The notes under the pieces: model-generated | Seen by the model: only the letters and a program-made list of their open reading frames with translations | Told to the model about the DNA's origin: nothing | The model's database searches: none | In this document: one piece after another, positions 1 to 7,990 of the stretch | Position numbering within the stretch: the stretch's first letter is position 1 | Layout of the letters: each line of letters opens with the position of its first letter | NCBI RefSeq assembly: GCF_000689395.1 | Contig: NZ_HG966617.1 | Coordinates: 2,072,274 to 2,136,273, forward strand | DNA: 64,000 nt | DNA from: Candidatus Phaeomarinobacter ectocarpi | GTDB taxonomy: Bacteria; Pseudomonadota; Alphaproteobacteria; CGMCC-115125 | Direction: 5' to 3' | Made by a program: the position numbers and the translations under genes

Positions 1-975
1 GAGTGCATGGGTGAGACGCGCCTGCACGTCGCCTTCGCGCCAGGTCAGGTCCTTTACTTTCGCCGTCGCGCCGCCGCCTTTGTACTTGTCAGCAATTTCC
101 AGAAGGCGGTCGGTAGCGTCCTCACGTCGATTGAGGATCACATCCTCAACATGCTCGCGAAGCTCCTCAGGGATTTCGTCATAGACCGTCAAAGACGCTG
201 GATTGACGATACCCATGTCCATGCCTGCAGGAATGGCGTGATAGAGAAACACGGCATGCATCGCTTCACGTACGGCATTGTTGCCGCGGAACGAGAACGA
301 CACGTTGGAGAGACCGCCAGACACATGGCAGAACGGCAACTCCGCACGAATGCGTTTCGTCGCCTCAAAAAACTCAACGGCATAATTGTTGTGTTCTTCG
401 ATGCCTGTCGCGACAGCAAAAATGTTGGGGTCAAAGATGATGTCTTCCGGCGGGAAGCCAACTTCATTTACCAGCACGTCGTACGAGCGCTTGCAGATTT
501 CAAACTTGCGATCTGCCACATCCGCCTGACCATCTTCGTCAAACGCCATGACCACAGCCGCGGCACCATAGCGCCGGATCTTCTTGGCGTGCTCGACAAA
601 AGGCTCATGACCTTCCTTGAGCGAGATCGAATTCACGATCGCCTTGCCCTGCGTGCATTTGAGCCCGCTTTCGATGATGTCCCACTTGGAGGAGTCAATC
701 ATCACAGGAACGCGGGCAATGTCTGGTTCTGATGCCACAAGGTTCAAGAAGCGCACCATGGCCGCTTCTGAATCCAGCATGGCTTCATCCATGTTGATGT
801 CGATGACCTGAGCCCCGCCCTCAACCTGGTCGCGTGCCACATCAAGGGCCGCGTCAAAATCCCCATCGATGATGAGTTTCTTGAACTTGGCTGACCCCGT
901 CACATTGGTCCGTTCACCGATATTGATAAACGAGCCGCCGGCCCGCTCTTCGCCTGCTTGCGCTTCTTCAGTCAT
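1..975 (-). CDS. metH: Methionine synthase, cobalamin-dependent, folate/B12 part (5' 325 codons; runs off the window)
   Basis: Transfers the methyl group of 5-methyltetrahydrofolate to homocysteine via cobalamin, in the cytoplasm. The visible 325 residues start with [10 protein letters not shown] and then carry the pterin-binding (DHPS-like) signature [14 protein letters not shown] near residues 17-30, followed by [15 protein letters not shown] and [14 protein letters not shown], all typical of the folate-binding module of MetH. The homocysteine-binding module is absent here; it is the separate upstream gene. The ATG at 975-973 overlaps that gene's TGA in an ATGA overlap, so the two are probably translationally coupled. 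The cap, B12-binding and reactivation domains should lie beyond base 1. The open frame ends only at the window edge. Confidence 0.93.
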   Translation of the reverse strand, partial: MTEEAQAGEERAGGSFINIGERTNVTGSAKFKKLIIDGDFDAALDVARDQVEGGAQVIDINMDEAMLDSEAAMVRFLNLVASEPDIARVPVMIDSSKWDIIESGLKCTQGKAIVNSISLKEGHEPFVEHAKKIRRYGAAAVVMAFDEDGQADVADRKFEICKRSYDVLVNEVGFPPEDIIFDPNIFAVATGIEEHNNYAVEFFEATKRIRAELPFCHVSGGLSNVSFSFRGNNAVREAMHAVFLYHAIPAGMDMGIVNPASLTVYDEIPEELREHVEDVILNRREDATDRLLEIADKYKGGGATAKVKDLTWREGDVQARLTHAL

Positions 976-2054
976 TCCGCGGCAGCCTTTCCGGCAGATG
1001 CTGCCGCAGTAAACGGCTCAAGGCCTGACAATCGAATGCGTGTATCTATAGTCGGAATGGCGCGAGGGGCCTTCCCTTCCACAGCCTTGGCGATGGCACC
1101 AATGTGATCCGGCGTTGTGCCGCAGCACCCACCTACAATATTAAACAGACCATCATCCGCCCACTGGCCAAGCGCTTCGGCCATTTGTTCGGGTGTTTCG
1201 TCATACTCACCAAATTCGTTCGGCAAGCCTGCATTGGGATACACACTGACCGGCACGTCAGCCACACGGGACAGCTCGGCCACAAACGGGCGCATCAGAT
1301 CAGCGCCAAGGGCGCAGTTCAGCCCAACAGACAGCGGGCGCGAATGGCGCACGGAATACCAGAACGCTTCGGTCGTCTGGCCCGACAGTGTGCGACCGGA
1401 ACGATCTGTAATCGTGCCGGAAATCATCACCGGCAGTTTGAAGCCAACCTCTTCAAACACTTCATCAATCGCAAAGAGCGCAGCCTTGGCGTTGAGCGTA
1501 TCAAAGATGGTTTCCACCAGAAGCACATCCGTGCCGCCTTCAATCAGACCCTTGGTTGCTTCCTTGTAGGCAACGCGAAGCTCGTCATAGGTCACGTTGC
1601 GCGCGCCGGGGTCGTTCACGTCCGGTGACAGCGAGGCCGTCCGGTTGGTTGGGCCCAGGGCGCCTGCAACAAAGCGCTGCCGGTCGGAAGTCGCCATGGC
1701 ATCGCAGGCTTCGCGCGCCAGTTTGGCAGCAGCAACATTCATCTCATACGCCAGATCTTCCATGCCGTAGTCGGCCTGGGCGATGGTCGTTGATGAAAAG
1801 GTGTTGGTTTCAGCAAAGTCGGCGCCGGCTTCAAGATATTCCGTGTGGATATCGCGAATGGCATCGGGCTGCGTCAGCACAAGCAGGTCATTATTGCCCT
1901 GAAGCGGTCGCTCCCAGTCCTTGAAGCGCTCGCCGCGATACTCGTCCTCGCCGAATTTGTGCTTCTGGATCATGGTGCCCATGGCGCCATCCAGCACCAT
2001 AATGCGGGACTTCAATGTCTCCTGCAGGGCAATCTGCCGGTCTTCGCGAGTCAT
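972..2054 (-). CDS. metH: Homocysteine S-methyltransferase domain protein (N-terminal half of split MetH)
   Basis: Binds zinc-activated homocysteine and accepts the methyl group from methylcobalamin held by the partner encoded downstream. The 360-residue protein has [11 protein letters not shown] near the N-terminus, ETNTFSST, and the zinc-ligand regions GLNCALGAD and [11 protein letters not shown]. Its length equals one Hcy-methyltransferase domain rather than the roughly 1,200 residues of a fused MetH. The reading frame extends upstream to 2123, but I chose ATG 2054 because AAGGA lies about 10 bases before it and the conserved sequence begins there. It overlaps the next gene by 4 bases. A near-perfect palindrome at 2132-2153 may be its operator. 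Confidence 0.93.
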   Translation of the reverse strand: MTREDRQIALQETLKSRIMVLDGAMGTMIQKHKFGEDEYRGERFKDWERPLQGNNDLLVLTQPDAIRDIHTEYLEAGADFAETNTFSSTTIAQADYGMEDLAYEMNVAAAKLAREACDAMATSDRQRFVAGALGPTNRTASLSPDVNDPGARNVTYDELRVAYKEATKGLIEGGTDVLLVETIFDTLNAKAALFAIDEVFEEVGFKLPVMISGTITDRSGRTLSGQTTEAFWYSVRHSRPLSVGLNCALGADLMRPFVAELSRVADVPVSVYPNAGLPNEFGEYDETPEQMAEALGQWADDGLFNIVGGCCGTTPDHIGAIAKAVEGKAPRAIPTIDTRIRLSGLEPFTAAASAGKAAAE

Positions 2055-2131
2055 AAAACCACGGTCCTTCGAGCCAAAAACGCCGAGAAACTGCGAAAAA
2101 CACGATTTTCCGCAGGACGGCAAGGCATAAG

Positions 2132-2153
2132 GACATAAAGGTTTCTTTATATC
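2132..2153 (-). promoter_or_regulatory. Palindromic candidate operator upstream of split metH
   Basis: Two 9-base arms (gacataaag and ctttatatc) are separated by 4 bases and match at 8 of 9 positions. The site is about 80 bases before the chosen metH start and lies in the only upstream gap of the gene pair. The AT-rich AATAAAG/CTTTAT-like arms stand out in a GC-rich background. By memory, ArsR-family SAH-responsive regulators (SahR) use similar palindromes in methionine-cycle genes; that link is inference. Confidence 0.45.
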
Positions 2154-2177
2154 AATTCAAGGCGTCGTTTCAGCACC

Positions 2178-2738
2178 CTATTTCGTTGCTCCAGGCACCC
2201 ACAAAACGTCGCTCTTGCCGCCATCATTGGCGTCGCGGCCAAGCACGAACAACAGATCGCTCAGTCGATTGAGATAGGTGCCCATGAGCACGTTGATCTC
2301 GGCATGTTCCGCCAGCGCCCAGACATCGCGTTCCGCACGCCGTGCAATCGTGCGCGCCAGATGCAGATAGGCCGATGATGCCGAACCGCCCGGCAGAACA
2401 AATGACGACAACGGCTCAAGCCGCCCATTCACCGACTCCACATCTGCCTCCAGCGCTGTCACATGCGCATCGGTAATCCGCAGTGACGTTTCCGTTTTCA
2501 CCGCCTCGGGAATGGTGATGTCAGAGCCCAGATCAAACAGGTCATTTTGGATGCGGGTCAGCATGGTGCGCACTTCATCGCTCGCATGCAGCACGGCAAT
2601 ACCGATTGCCGCGTTGAGTTCGTCCACGCTGCCCTGCGCCACAATGCGGGGGTCAAACTTGGCCACGCGGCTTCCGTCAGCCAGGCTCGTCTGGCCTTTA
2701 TCGCCGCCCTTGGTCGTGATTGATGTCAAACGCACCAT
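2178..2738 (-). CDS. Cob(I)yrinic acid a,c-diamide adenosyltransferase, PduO type
   Basis: Converts cob(I)alamin plus ATP to adenosylcobalamin in the cytoplasm. The 186-residue protein begins with TTKGGDKGQTSLADG, the ATP-binding signature of PduO-type adenosyltransferases, and has the later RTIARRAERDVWAL and NRLSDLLFVLGR segments of the active-site helix bundle. I start it at ATG 2738, after an AGGGAAG ribosome-binding site; the frame extends further upstream into the transporter gene. It is the last gene of the B12 uptake run, 16 bases after the ATPase stop, so imported cobalamin can be adenosylated by a co-expressed enzyme. Its likely consumer in this window is EutBC. Confidence 0.95.
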   Translation of the reverse strand: MVRLTSITTKGGDKGQTSLADGSRVAKFDPRIVAQGSVDELNAAIGIAVLHASDEVRTMLTRIQNDLFDLGSDITIPEAVKTETSLRITDAHVTALEADVESVNGRLEPLSSFVLPGGSASSAYLHLARTIARRAERDVWALAEHAEINVLMGTYLNRLSDLLFVLGRDANDGGKSDVLWVPGATK

Positions 2739-2754
2739 GTATCTGCTTCCCTGT

Positions 2755-3540
2755 TCAAGCCTCTGCTCCAGACCGTGACCCGTCAAATGCCGCAATCAAT
2801 TGTCCGTCACTGCGGGTAACGCGGCAGGACGCATCAAAGGCGCGCGACAGCACCCCGGCCTCAAGGATAGTACTCGGGCGCCCTTGGGCAATGACACATC
2901 CATGATGAAGCACCACCACCCGGTCGCAATAGCGGTCTGCCAACGACAGATCATGCAAAGCCACAAGCGCCGCACGGCCTTTGCGTGTTTCACTTTTGAG
3001 AATGTTCATCACATCCACCCGATGGGGCGGATCAAGGTCAGAAATCGGTTCATCGGCAATCAACACCTCGTGCTGACCCGCAAGCAGCCGCGCCATCATG
3101 ACCCGCGCGAATTCACCACCCGACAACGTATCAACTGTGCGCGTTGCAAAGTGTGCCACGTCACACGCATCCAGAGCCGCAACAACTTCCGGGGACCTGG
3201 CTGTTGCATCAACGCCCTGCCACCACGGCTGGTGTGGCAGGCGCCCGAGCGCGGCCACTTCCTCAACCGGCATCGGCCACTCGACCCGCGGTCGTTGCGG
3301 CAGATACCCAACGCGGCGTGCCCGTGCTTCGGGTTTCAGATCACAAAAGTCATCAGCCCCGATGGCAATCTGCCCGGCGTTGAGCGCAGCAGCGCCGGCG
3401 AGGCACCGAAGCAATGTCGACTTGCCCGCGCCGTTGGCACCCAGAATGCCCACAAGCTCACCACCGGATACACTGACCGAAACCCGATCCAGGACCGTGT
3501 TGGGCCCATAGCTGACGCAAAGATCGACTGCGCGCATCAT
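2755..3540 (-). CDS. btuD: Cobalamin/iron-siderophore type ABC transporter ATP-binding protein (BtuD-like)
   Basis: ATPase subunit that powers import through the adjacent FecCD-family permease. The 261-residue protein has Walker A GANGAGKST at 34-42, the Q-loop region YLPQRPR near 79-85, signature LSGGE at 139-143, and Walker B VLIADEP at 159-165 followed by a switch histidine (ALHDLSLADRYCDR). Its ATG overlaps the permease TGA (ATGA at 3540-3537). A second in-frame ATG at 3537 is possible. Vitamin B12 rather than siderophore is inferred from the adenosyltransferase on one side and the riboswitch-controlled receptor gene on the other. Confidence 0.88.
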   Translation of the reverse strand: MMRAVDLCVSYGPNTVLDRVSVSVSGGELVGILGANGAGKSTLLRCLAGAAALNAGQIAIGADDFCDLKPEARARRVGYLPQRPRVEWPMPVEEVAALGRLPHQPWWQGVDATARSPEVVAALDACDVAHFATRTVDTLSGGEFARVMMARLLAGQHEVLIADEPISDLDPPHRVDVMNILKSETRKGRAALVALHDLSLADRYCDRVVVLHHGCVIAQGRPSTILEAGVLSRAFDASCRVTRSDGQLIAAFDGSRSGAEA

Positions 3541-4532
3541 ATGCCCTGCCCTCCACCACCGGCGGCGAAACGCACGCGCATGACGAGCCAGAGGAACACA
3601 GGGGCACCAAGAAGCGATGTGAGAACGCCAAGCTGCAGACGCACATCTGCCAGACCGACCCGCAATACCAGATCGGCCGCCAGAGTGAGAATGGCACCGC
3701 CGATCATCGACGGCAGCAGCAACGCACCAGGCCGCACACCGACCAACGGCCGAAGCGCATGCGGCACGACCAGCCCCACAAAAGCCAACGCCCCTATCAC
3801 CGCCCCGACAGCACCAGTCCCCGCAGCCACACCGGCGACAACCAGAAGCCGCACACGCTCAGGTCGCGCCCCAAGCGTGGTCGCCGTCTCATCCCCCAGC
3901 GCCAGCGCATCAAGGCCGCGCGACAGCGGCAAGAGAAACAGGGCCGATACAACCGCAAATGGCGCCACCAGCCAGACATCCTGCAGGGAGGCTGCATCCA
4001 GCGTGCCCATCAGCCATGTCAGAGCTTCCGCCGCCGCAAAGGGGCTTGGCGCGAGAGCAAGAGCCAACCAGGTCAATGCACCCACCAGCGCGTTGATGGC
4101 AAGCCCTGCAAGAATAAGCGTTGCAGGAGGTGGCCGCCTGCCGGACAACAGCAGCAGGCCAATAATGGCCAGACTGGCAGCGGCAAGCCCAGCCACTGGC
4201 ATGGCAACAACCGAGGCGGACGCAATACCAAAGTAAAGCGCGCCGACACCGCCAAGCGCCCCTGCGCCTGAAATGCCAAGCAGCCCCGGGTCCGCGAGAG
4301 GATTGCGCAGCAGGCCCTGCAATGCCGCGCCCGCAAGTCCCAACACGCCCCCGGCAAGAACCGCCAGAAGCGTACGCGGCACCCGCAGTTCCCAGAAAAT
4401 CAACTGCGCCCCTTCGCTCATCCCATCTTCTGACAAGAACAGGTTTCCAGCCGGCCCTGCACCAAGAGACACAAAGACAAATGCCAGAAGCAATACAAGC
4501 ATCGCAGCCGTTATGACGAGGCGTTGGCTCAT
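3537..4532 (-). CDS. btuC: FecCD/BtuC-family ABC transporter permease
   Basis: Inner-membrane channel of a B12-type importer. The 331 residues are almost entirely hydrophobic, with about ten predicted membrane segments starting at VITAAMLVLLLAFVFVSLGA. Family hallmarks include ELRVPRTLLAVLAGGVLGLAGAALQ, LLRNPLADPGLLGISGAGALG and FVGLVVPHALRPLVG (the coupling-helix region). It overlaps by 4 bases both the substrate-binding protein upstream and the ATPase downstream, so the three are a tightly coupled unit. Substrate assignment to cobalamin rests on the riboswitch and neighbours. Confidence 0.9.
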   Translation of the reverse strand: MSQRLVITAAMLVLLLAFVFVSLGAGPAGNLFLSEDGMSEGAQLIFWELRVPRTLLAVLAGGVLGLAGAALQGLLRNPLADPGLLGISGAGALGGVGALYFGIASASVVAMPVAGLAAASLAIIGLLLLSGRRPPPATLILAGLAINALVGALTWLALALAPSPFAAAEALTWLMGTLDAASLQDVWLVAPFAVVSALFLLPLSRGLDALALGDETATTLGARPERVRLLVVAGVAAGTGAVGAVIGALAFVGLVVPHALRPLVGVRPGALLLPSMIGGAILTLAADLVLRVGLADVRLQLGVLTSLLGAPVFLWLVMRVRFAAGGGGQGI

Positions 4533-5374
4533 TGGCCAACCTCCAGCCGCAGATCATCCGCCAGGGCAGCAGCCAAACGCGCCGTTTCAGTGGTGCCACA
4601 GATAAGTGCTGATGGCGGCACGCGTTTGATCCGGCTGGCGTGTTGAAGCGCCGGGTGCGCAAACAGCTTGCCCGCCTGCGATGGCGCAGCGTTCGGCCGT
4701 TCGGCAATCAGCAGCACATCCGGTGGAGACAGGGCAAGTTGCTCAAGCGAAAGATATGTCTGTCCTCCCGAATCATTTCGATACCCTGCATGCGTCAAAA
4801 CAGAACTGCCCAGCATGCCATCCGCATGGACCAGCAGGCCCGGCGACAGAATAAGCGCGCTGACATCACTAACGCGAGCAGATGCGCCAAGTAGGTCATC
4901 GATCTCGGCCGCAATTTGTTCAGCAACCTCTGACGCGCCCACACGGGCACCCACATCAAGATATGTCTGCCGAATGTCAGTCAGCGATACAGGGTCAGCC
5001 ACCCGCACGACATCAATTCCCAATCGCTCGATATGACCCAGAAGTCTCGAATGCCCGAAAGCCCCCGCAATCACCATATCTGGTTGAAGGGTCAAGATGC
5101 CTTCAAGCGACGCCTGCGTGATGGGGACCTGCTGCGCCTCCCGCCACATGACCGACAGGTCTTGGTCACGCGCCAGAAAGGAGACAGCCGCAAGTTGCTC
5201 CTTCAGATCAAGAGCCAGCAGAAGCTGATCCGTACACAGATTTATAGAAACAATACGCTGCGGCAGATCTGCCGCAATCGCCCCCTGGGGAACGACAAAA
5301 GCCGGGGCAGCAAACGCCGCCCCGGCCAACAGCACTCGACGTGCCAGTCGTGAGAATGATGACCTAGAAATCAA
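4529..5374 (-). CDS. btuF: Cobalamin-type ABC transporter periplasmic substrate-binding protein (BtuF-like)
   Basis: Captures substrate in the periplasm and delivers it to BtuCD. Residues after the signal peptide read PQRIVSINLCTDQLLLALDL, the usual opening of the BtuF/FepB-like helical-backbone fold, and later LQPDMVIAGAFGHSRLL. The open frame extends to 5548 inside btuB, but that extension is basic and unlike the family. I place the start at TTG 5374, which overlaps the btuB stop, follows GGAAG by a few bases, and gives a signal peptide (arginines, then VLLAGAAFAAPAFVVPQGAIA). GTG at codon 13 is a second candidate but leaves no basic N-region. The protein would be 281 residues. Confidence 0.85.
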   Translation of the reverse strand: MISRSSFSRLARRVLLAGAAFAAPAFVVPQGAIAADLPQRIVSINLCTDQLLLALDLKEQLAAVSFLARDQDLSVMWREAQQVPITQASLEGILTLQPDMVIAGAFGHSRLLGHIERLGIDVVRVADPVSLTDIRQTYLDVGARVGASEVAEQIAAEIDDLLGASARVSDVSALILSPGLLVHADGMLGSSVLTHAGYRNDSGGQTYLSLEQLALSPPDVLLIAERPNAAPSQAGKLFAHPALQHASRIKRVPPSALICGTTETARLAAALADDLRLEVGQ

Positions 5375-7394
5375 CCGACGCTTCCAGATAGAACGCCCGC
5401 CCCGGCTGCGGGAAAGCCCCGTAGAGGTTTGCGTTGGTGTCCGACCCCACAGAGCTGGAGAAATAGCTCTCATCAAGTACATTGCGCAGCTCACCACTGA
5501 TCGACACTTTTCCGATGGTACCGCCAGCTGCGATGTCCAGCAGGTCATATGACGGTATCTCCGGGAAAAGCTGTTCCTGATCGTTGATCATGCGCTGATC
5601 ACTGACATACCGCCAGTTGGCGTTGGCCCAGATGTTGTCTCCCGTCCACGCCACGCCAAGGCCGGCGGTCAGGTTTGGCACGACAGGCACCTGATTGCCG
5701 TTAAACGGGCCTTCCGTGAATTCAGCCCGCATCCAGTTCACGCGCGGTGTAACGCTGAAGCCGGCACCCACGTCAGCCACTGCTTCCGCTTCAATGCCAC
5801 GGCGGCGTGTCTTGTCGAGATTGGTGTTGAAGCCAAACCCGGTAATGGCACCCGGCGTGAAGGCAATCTGGTCACGCACGTTCATCTCGAAAATCGAAAC
5901 ACGTGCATCGACGGGACCCACGGAGAACTCCGTTCCCGCTTCCATGTCCCATGATGTCTGTGTCTTGAGGCCAAATGTCACCGGCAGGAATGTCAGCGGA
6001 TTTACCTGCGTCCCGACCCGCTCATCAATGGTTGGCACACGAACGGCACGGCCGCCACGCACAAAGACCTCAACCGCGTCCGTCACGTCGAAGGCCAGAC
6101 CAAGATTGGCTGCCAGATCCGTTTCATTTTTGCGGACACGTGCTTGTGGGTTCTGGGGTGATTCCAACATCAAACCCGTACGAATGGCGCGAACACCGGC
6201 GTCCAGCGTCAAGGTTTCCGTCAACGCAACATCAGCCTGACCATAAAGCGAAACGGAAGACTGCCAGCCATCGAATTCCGCTCCGCCGGCAAACCCGATA
6301 AAACGGCGTTCCACTTCAGCAGTGGTGTGGGACGCATCAATGCCGCCAATGAAATTCACGGCATGGCCGCCAATCTCACCATTGTAGCTGATCCGCGGGC
6401 TGATACTCGCAGTCGACAGTGCCCGATCATCCAGCGTGAAGGCCCCAATGAAGTCACTTGAGGTCAGGCTGCGACGATAGGCAGTGTCCACTGTGAGTTT
6501 CAGACCGTCGGTCAATTGCTGCTCGATGCCAGCTTCAAAACGCACACCGCGTTCTTCCGCAAAATCCAGGGGGTTCTGTGCACCACGTGGATTGGACTCA
6601 ACCAGATTGATTCCCGCTGGCAAATTGACAATACGATTGCCAGGCAGACCCAGCTCTTCTGTGTTGTAGGTCGCCCCAAGACGGTAGGCCGTATAGCCGA
6701 TATCTCCACTGATGGTCGCAGAATAGATGTGACGCGTCAGTTGGTTGTTGCGGCGATACCCGTCGCTTTCGGTGGTGTCAGCCGTAAGCGCAATATGTGC
6801 CTGCTCACCGCCCCACTGAAAGATGCCCCGCGCGCGGCGATAGCCGAAGCTGCCAACTGTCCCGGTGACGGAGACACCGGTTTTCTTTGGCCCGCCCTGA
6901 GTAACGATATTGATGGCACCGCCCACAGCGCCCTCGCCATACAACACCGATGCTGCAGACCCGCGCAGCACTTCAATGTGTTGAATGGAACTGCGAGATA
7001 CAAGCGCGAACTGCACACCGGATAGATCAAGATCATTGATCCGCCGACCATCGACGAGAACGAGCACGTTCTGCGTCGCCTGTTCGCCAAAGCCCCGAAT
7101 ATCGACAACCGCCGACGAGTTGCCACTGCCGAAAATATCCCGAACATGCAGGCCCGCTTCGGTCGCAAGAATTTCAGGCAGCGTTTGGCCAGGATGACGG
7201 TCAATCGCCGCCCGATCCACAATCGTGACCGACGATGAAGTCAGACCCGCGCTCAACCGGCTGGCCGTCGAGACCACAGGCGGCAATTCAAATGCACTGG
7301 TTGCAACTTCCTGAGCAGCAACGGGCTGCGCGAATACTGCAGCGCCAAGCGCTGCAATTGCTGCGCTTGCGCACAGATGTCTGGTGAGCTTCAT
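5364..7394 (-). CDS. btuB: TonB-dependent outer-membrane receptor, probable vitamin B12 receptor (BtuB-like)
   Basis: Outer-membrane gated barrel that imports its ligand using TonB energy. The 676-residue protein has a signal peptide ending VAAQ, a plug domain (EVLRGSAASVLYGEGAVGGAINIV; DIRGFGEQATQNVLVLVDGRRIND) and a beta barrel ending in ASVDF, with the terminal aromatic residue expected for outer-membrane proteins. ATG 7394 was chosen because the signal peptide starts there; the frame extends to 7436. A cobalamin riboswitch lies about 190 bases upstream and the transporter genes follow directly, which supports B12 as ligand. A possible RBS-masking hairpin covers the start. Confidence 0.92.
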   Translation of the reverse strand: MKLTRHLCASAAIAALGAAVFAQPVAAQEVATSAFELPPVVSTASRLSAGLTSSSVTIVDRAAIDRHPGQTLPEILATEAGLHVRDIFGSGNSSAVVDIRGFGEQATQNVLVLVDGRRINDLDLSGVQFALVSRSSIQHIEVLRGSAASVLYGEGAVGGAINIVTQGGPKKTGVSVTGTVGSFGYRRARGIFQWGGEQAHIALTADTTESDGYRRNNQLTRHIYSATISGDIGYTAYRLGATYNTEELGLPGNRIVNLPAGINLVESNPRGAQNPLDFAEERGVRFEAGIEQQLTDGLKLTVDTAYRRSLTSSDFIGAFTLDDRALSTASISPRISYNGEIGGHAVNFIGGIDASHTTAEVERRFIGFAGGAEFDGWQSSVSLYGQADVALTETLTLDAGVRAIRTGLMLESPQNPQARVRKNETDLAANLGLAFDVTDAVEVFVRGGRAVRVPTIDERVGTQVNPLTFLPVTFGLKTQTSWDMEAGTEFSVGPVDARVSIFEMNVRDQIAFTPGAITGFGFNTNLDKTRRRGIEAEAVADVGAGFSVTPRVNWMRAEFTEGPFNGNQVPVVPNLTAGLGVAWTGDNIWANANWRYVSDQRMINDQEQLFPEIPSYDLLDIAAGGTIGKVSISGELRNVLDESYFSSSVGSDTNANLYGAFPQPGRAFYLEASVDF

Positions 7395-7395
7395 A

Positions 7396-7435
7396 TGCCC
7401 CACCCCCTGGTTCAAATCACACGCGACATGGGGCA
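7396..7435 (-). promoter_or_regulatory. Possible ribosome-site-sequestering hairpin at the btuB start
   Basis: In the minus-strand RNA the 7-mer UGCCCCA (7435-7429) is exactly complementary to UGGGGCA (7402-7396), which ends just before the btuB ATG at 7394 and overlaps its purine-rich ribosome site. The upstream arm can also form a competing small hairpin with GGGC just before it (GGGC-UUU-GCCC). This would be a plausible expression platform for translational control by the riboswitch. The pairing is seen; the function is inferred. Confidence 0.4.
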
Positions 7436-7579
7436 AAGCCCAATGATGCGCATGACGGCAATCTGGAAGGAGGTATGCGAGGAGTACATTCCACCAGCCC
7501 CAGCGCCACGTTTACAAAAACGCAGTCGCCAAAGCGGTTTCCCGCAAGGATCGCGCCCACCGCACGACGCCTTAAGGCG

Positions 7580-7770
7580 ATGCTCGCATCGGCAGGTCTC
7601 CTGGCTCACGGGTCATCGCACTTGCAGCCGCCTTCCCAATGCATTTCTGCATCAGTGGCATAATGGCCAAAGCGCTCACCGCTCACAGTTGCGGGGGCAG
7701 CCGCGGATTTGGACAATATCTGTCCGCACCGCATTCCCTTTTCGTCGCTGTTTCCAGCGAACCGATGGTC
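7580..7770 (-). promoter_or_regulatory. Cobalamin (AdoCbl-type) riboswitch
   Basis: Read on the minus strand, conserved pieces appear in the known order: AAAAGGGAAUGCGG, then GCUGCCCCCGCAACUGU, CACUG and GGGAAGGC, and finally the B12 box AGCCAGGAGACCUGCC at 7606-7591. This is the canonical cobalamin riboswitch layout of roughly 190 bases. It heads the btuB-btuF-btuC-btuD-adenosyltransferase unit. There is no convincing intrinsic terminator between it and btuB, which suggests translational rather than transcriptional control. Ends are approximate. Confidence 0.96.
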
Positions 7771-7990
7771 GAGCGGCTTGTAACGCCACATTGCTGCACC
7801 GCGCAAGAACCAAAACACGGGCCACCCGAGAAAGGTTGACCCTACGTCAACCGCATGCCCCGGCGAAAAACAACGAGAAACCCCTCAGAAACCCGGGAGA
7901 AACAAGGGATTCCAGTTGATACCGCACGCCACCGCCGCCATCATCTGCAAAACAAATTGGACTACGGTCCAAAAAGGGAGAAGCAGCTAG

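Noticed and set aside
2055-2170. A SAM or SAH riboswitch in front of metH
   Set aside because: I looked for SAM-II, SAM-V and SAH riboswitch core sequences and found none; the palindrome at 2132-2153 is the only structured element.
2800-4236. A 478-codon frame antisense to the B12 ABC genes
   Set aside because: It is a shadow frame with low-complexity residues, and both sense genes have clear transporter motifs.
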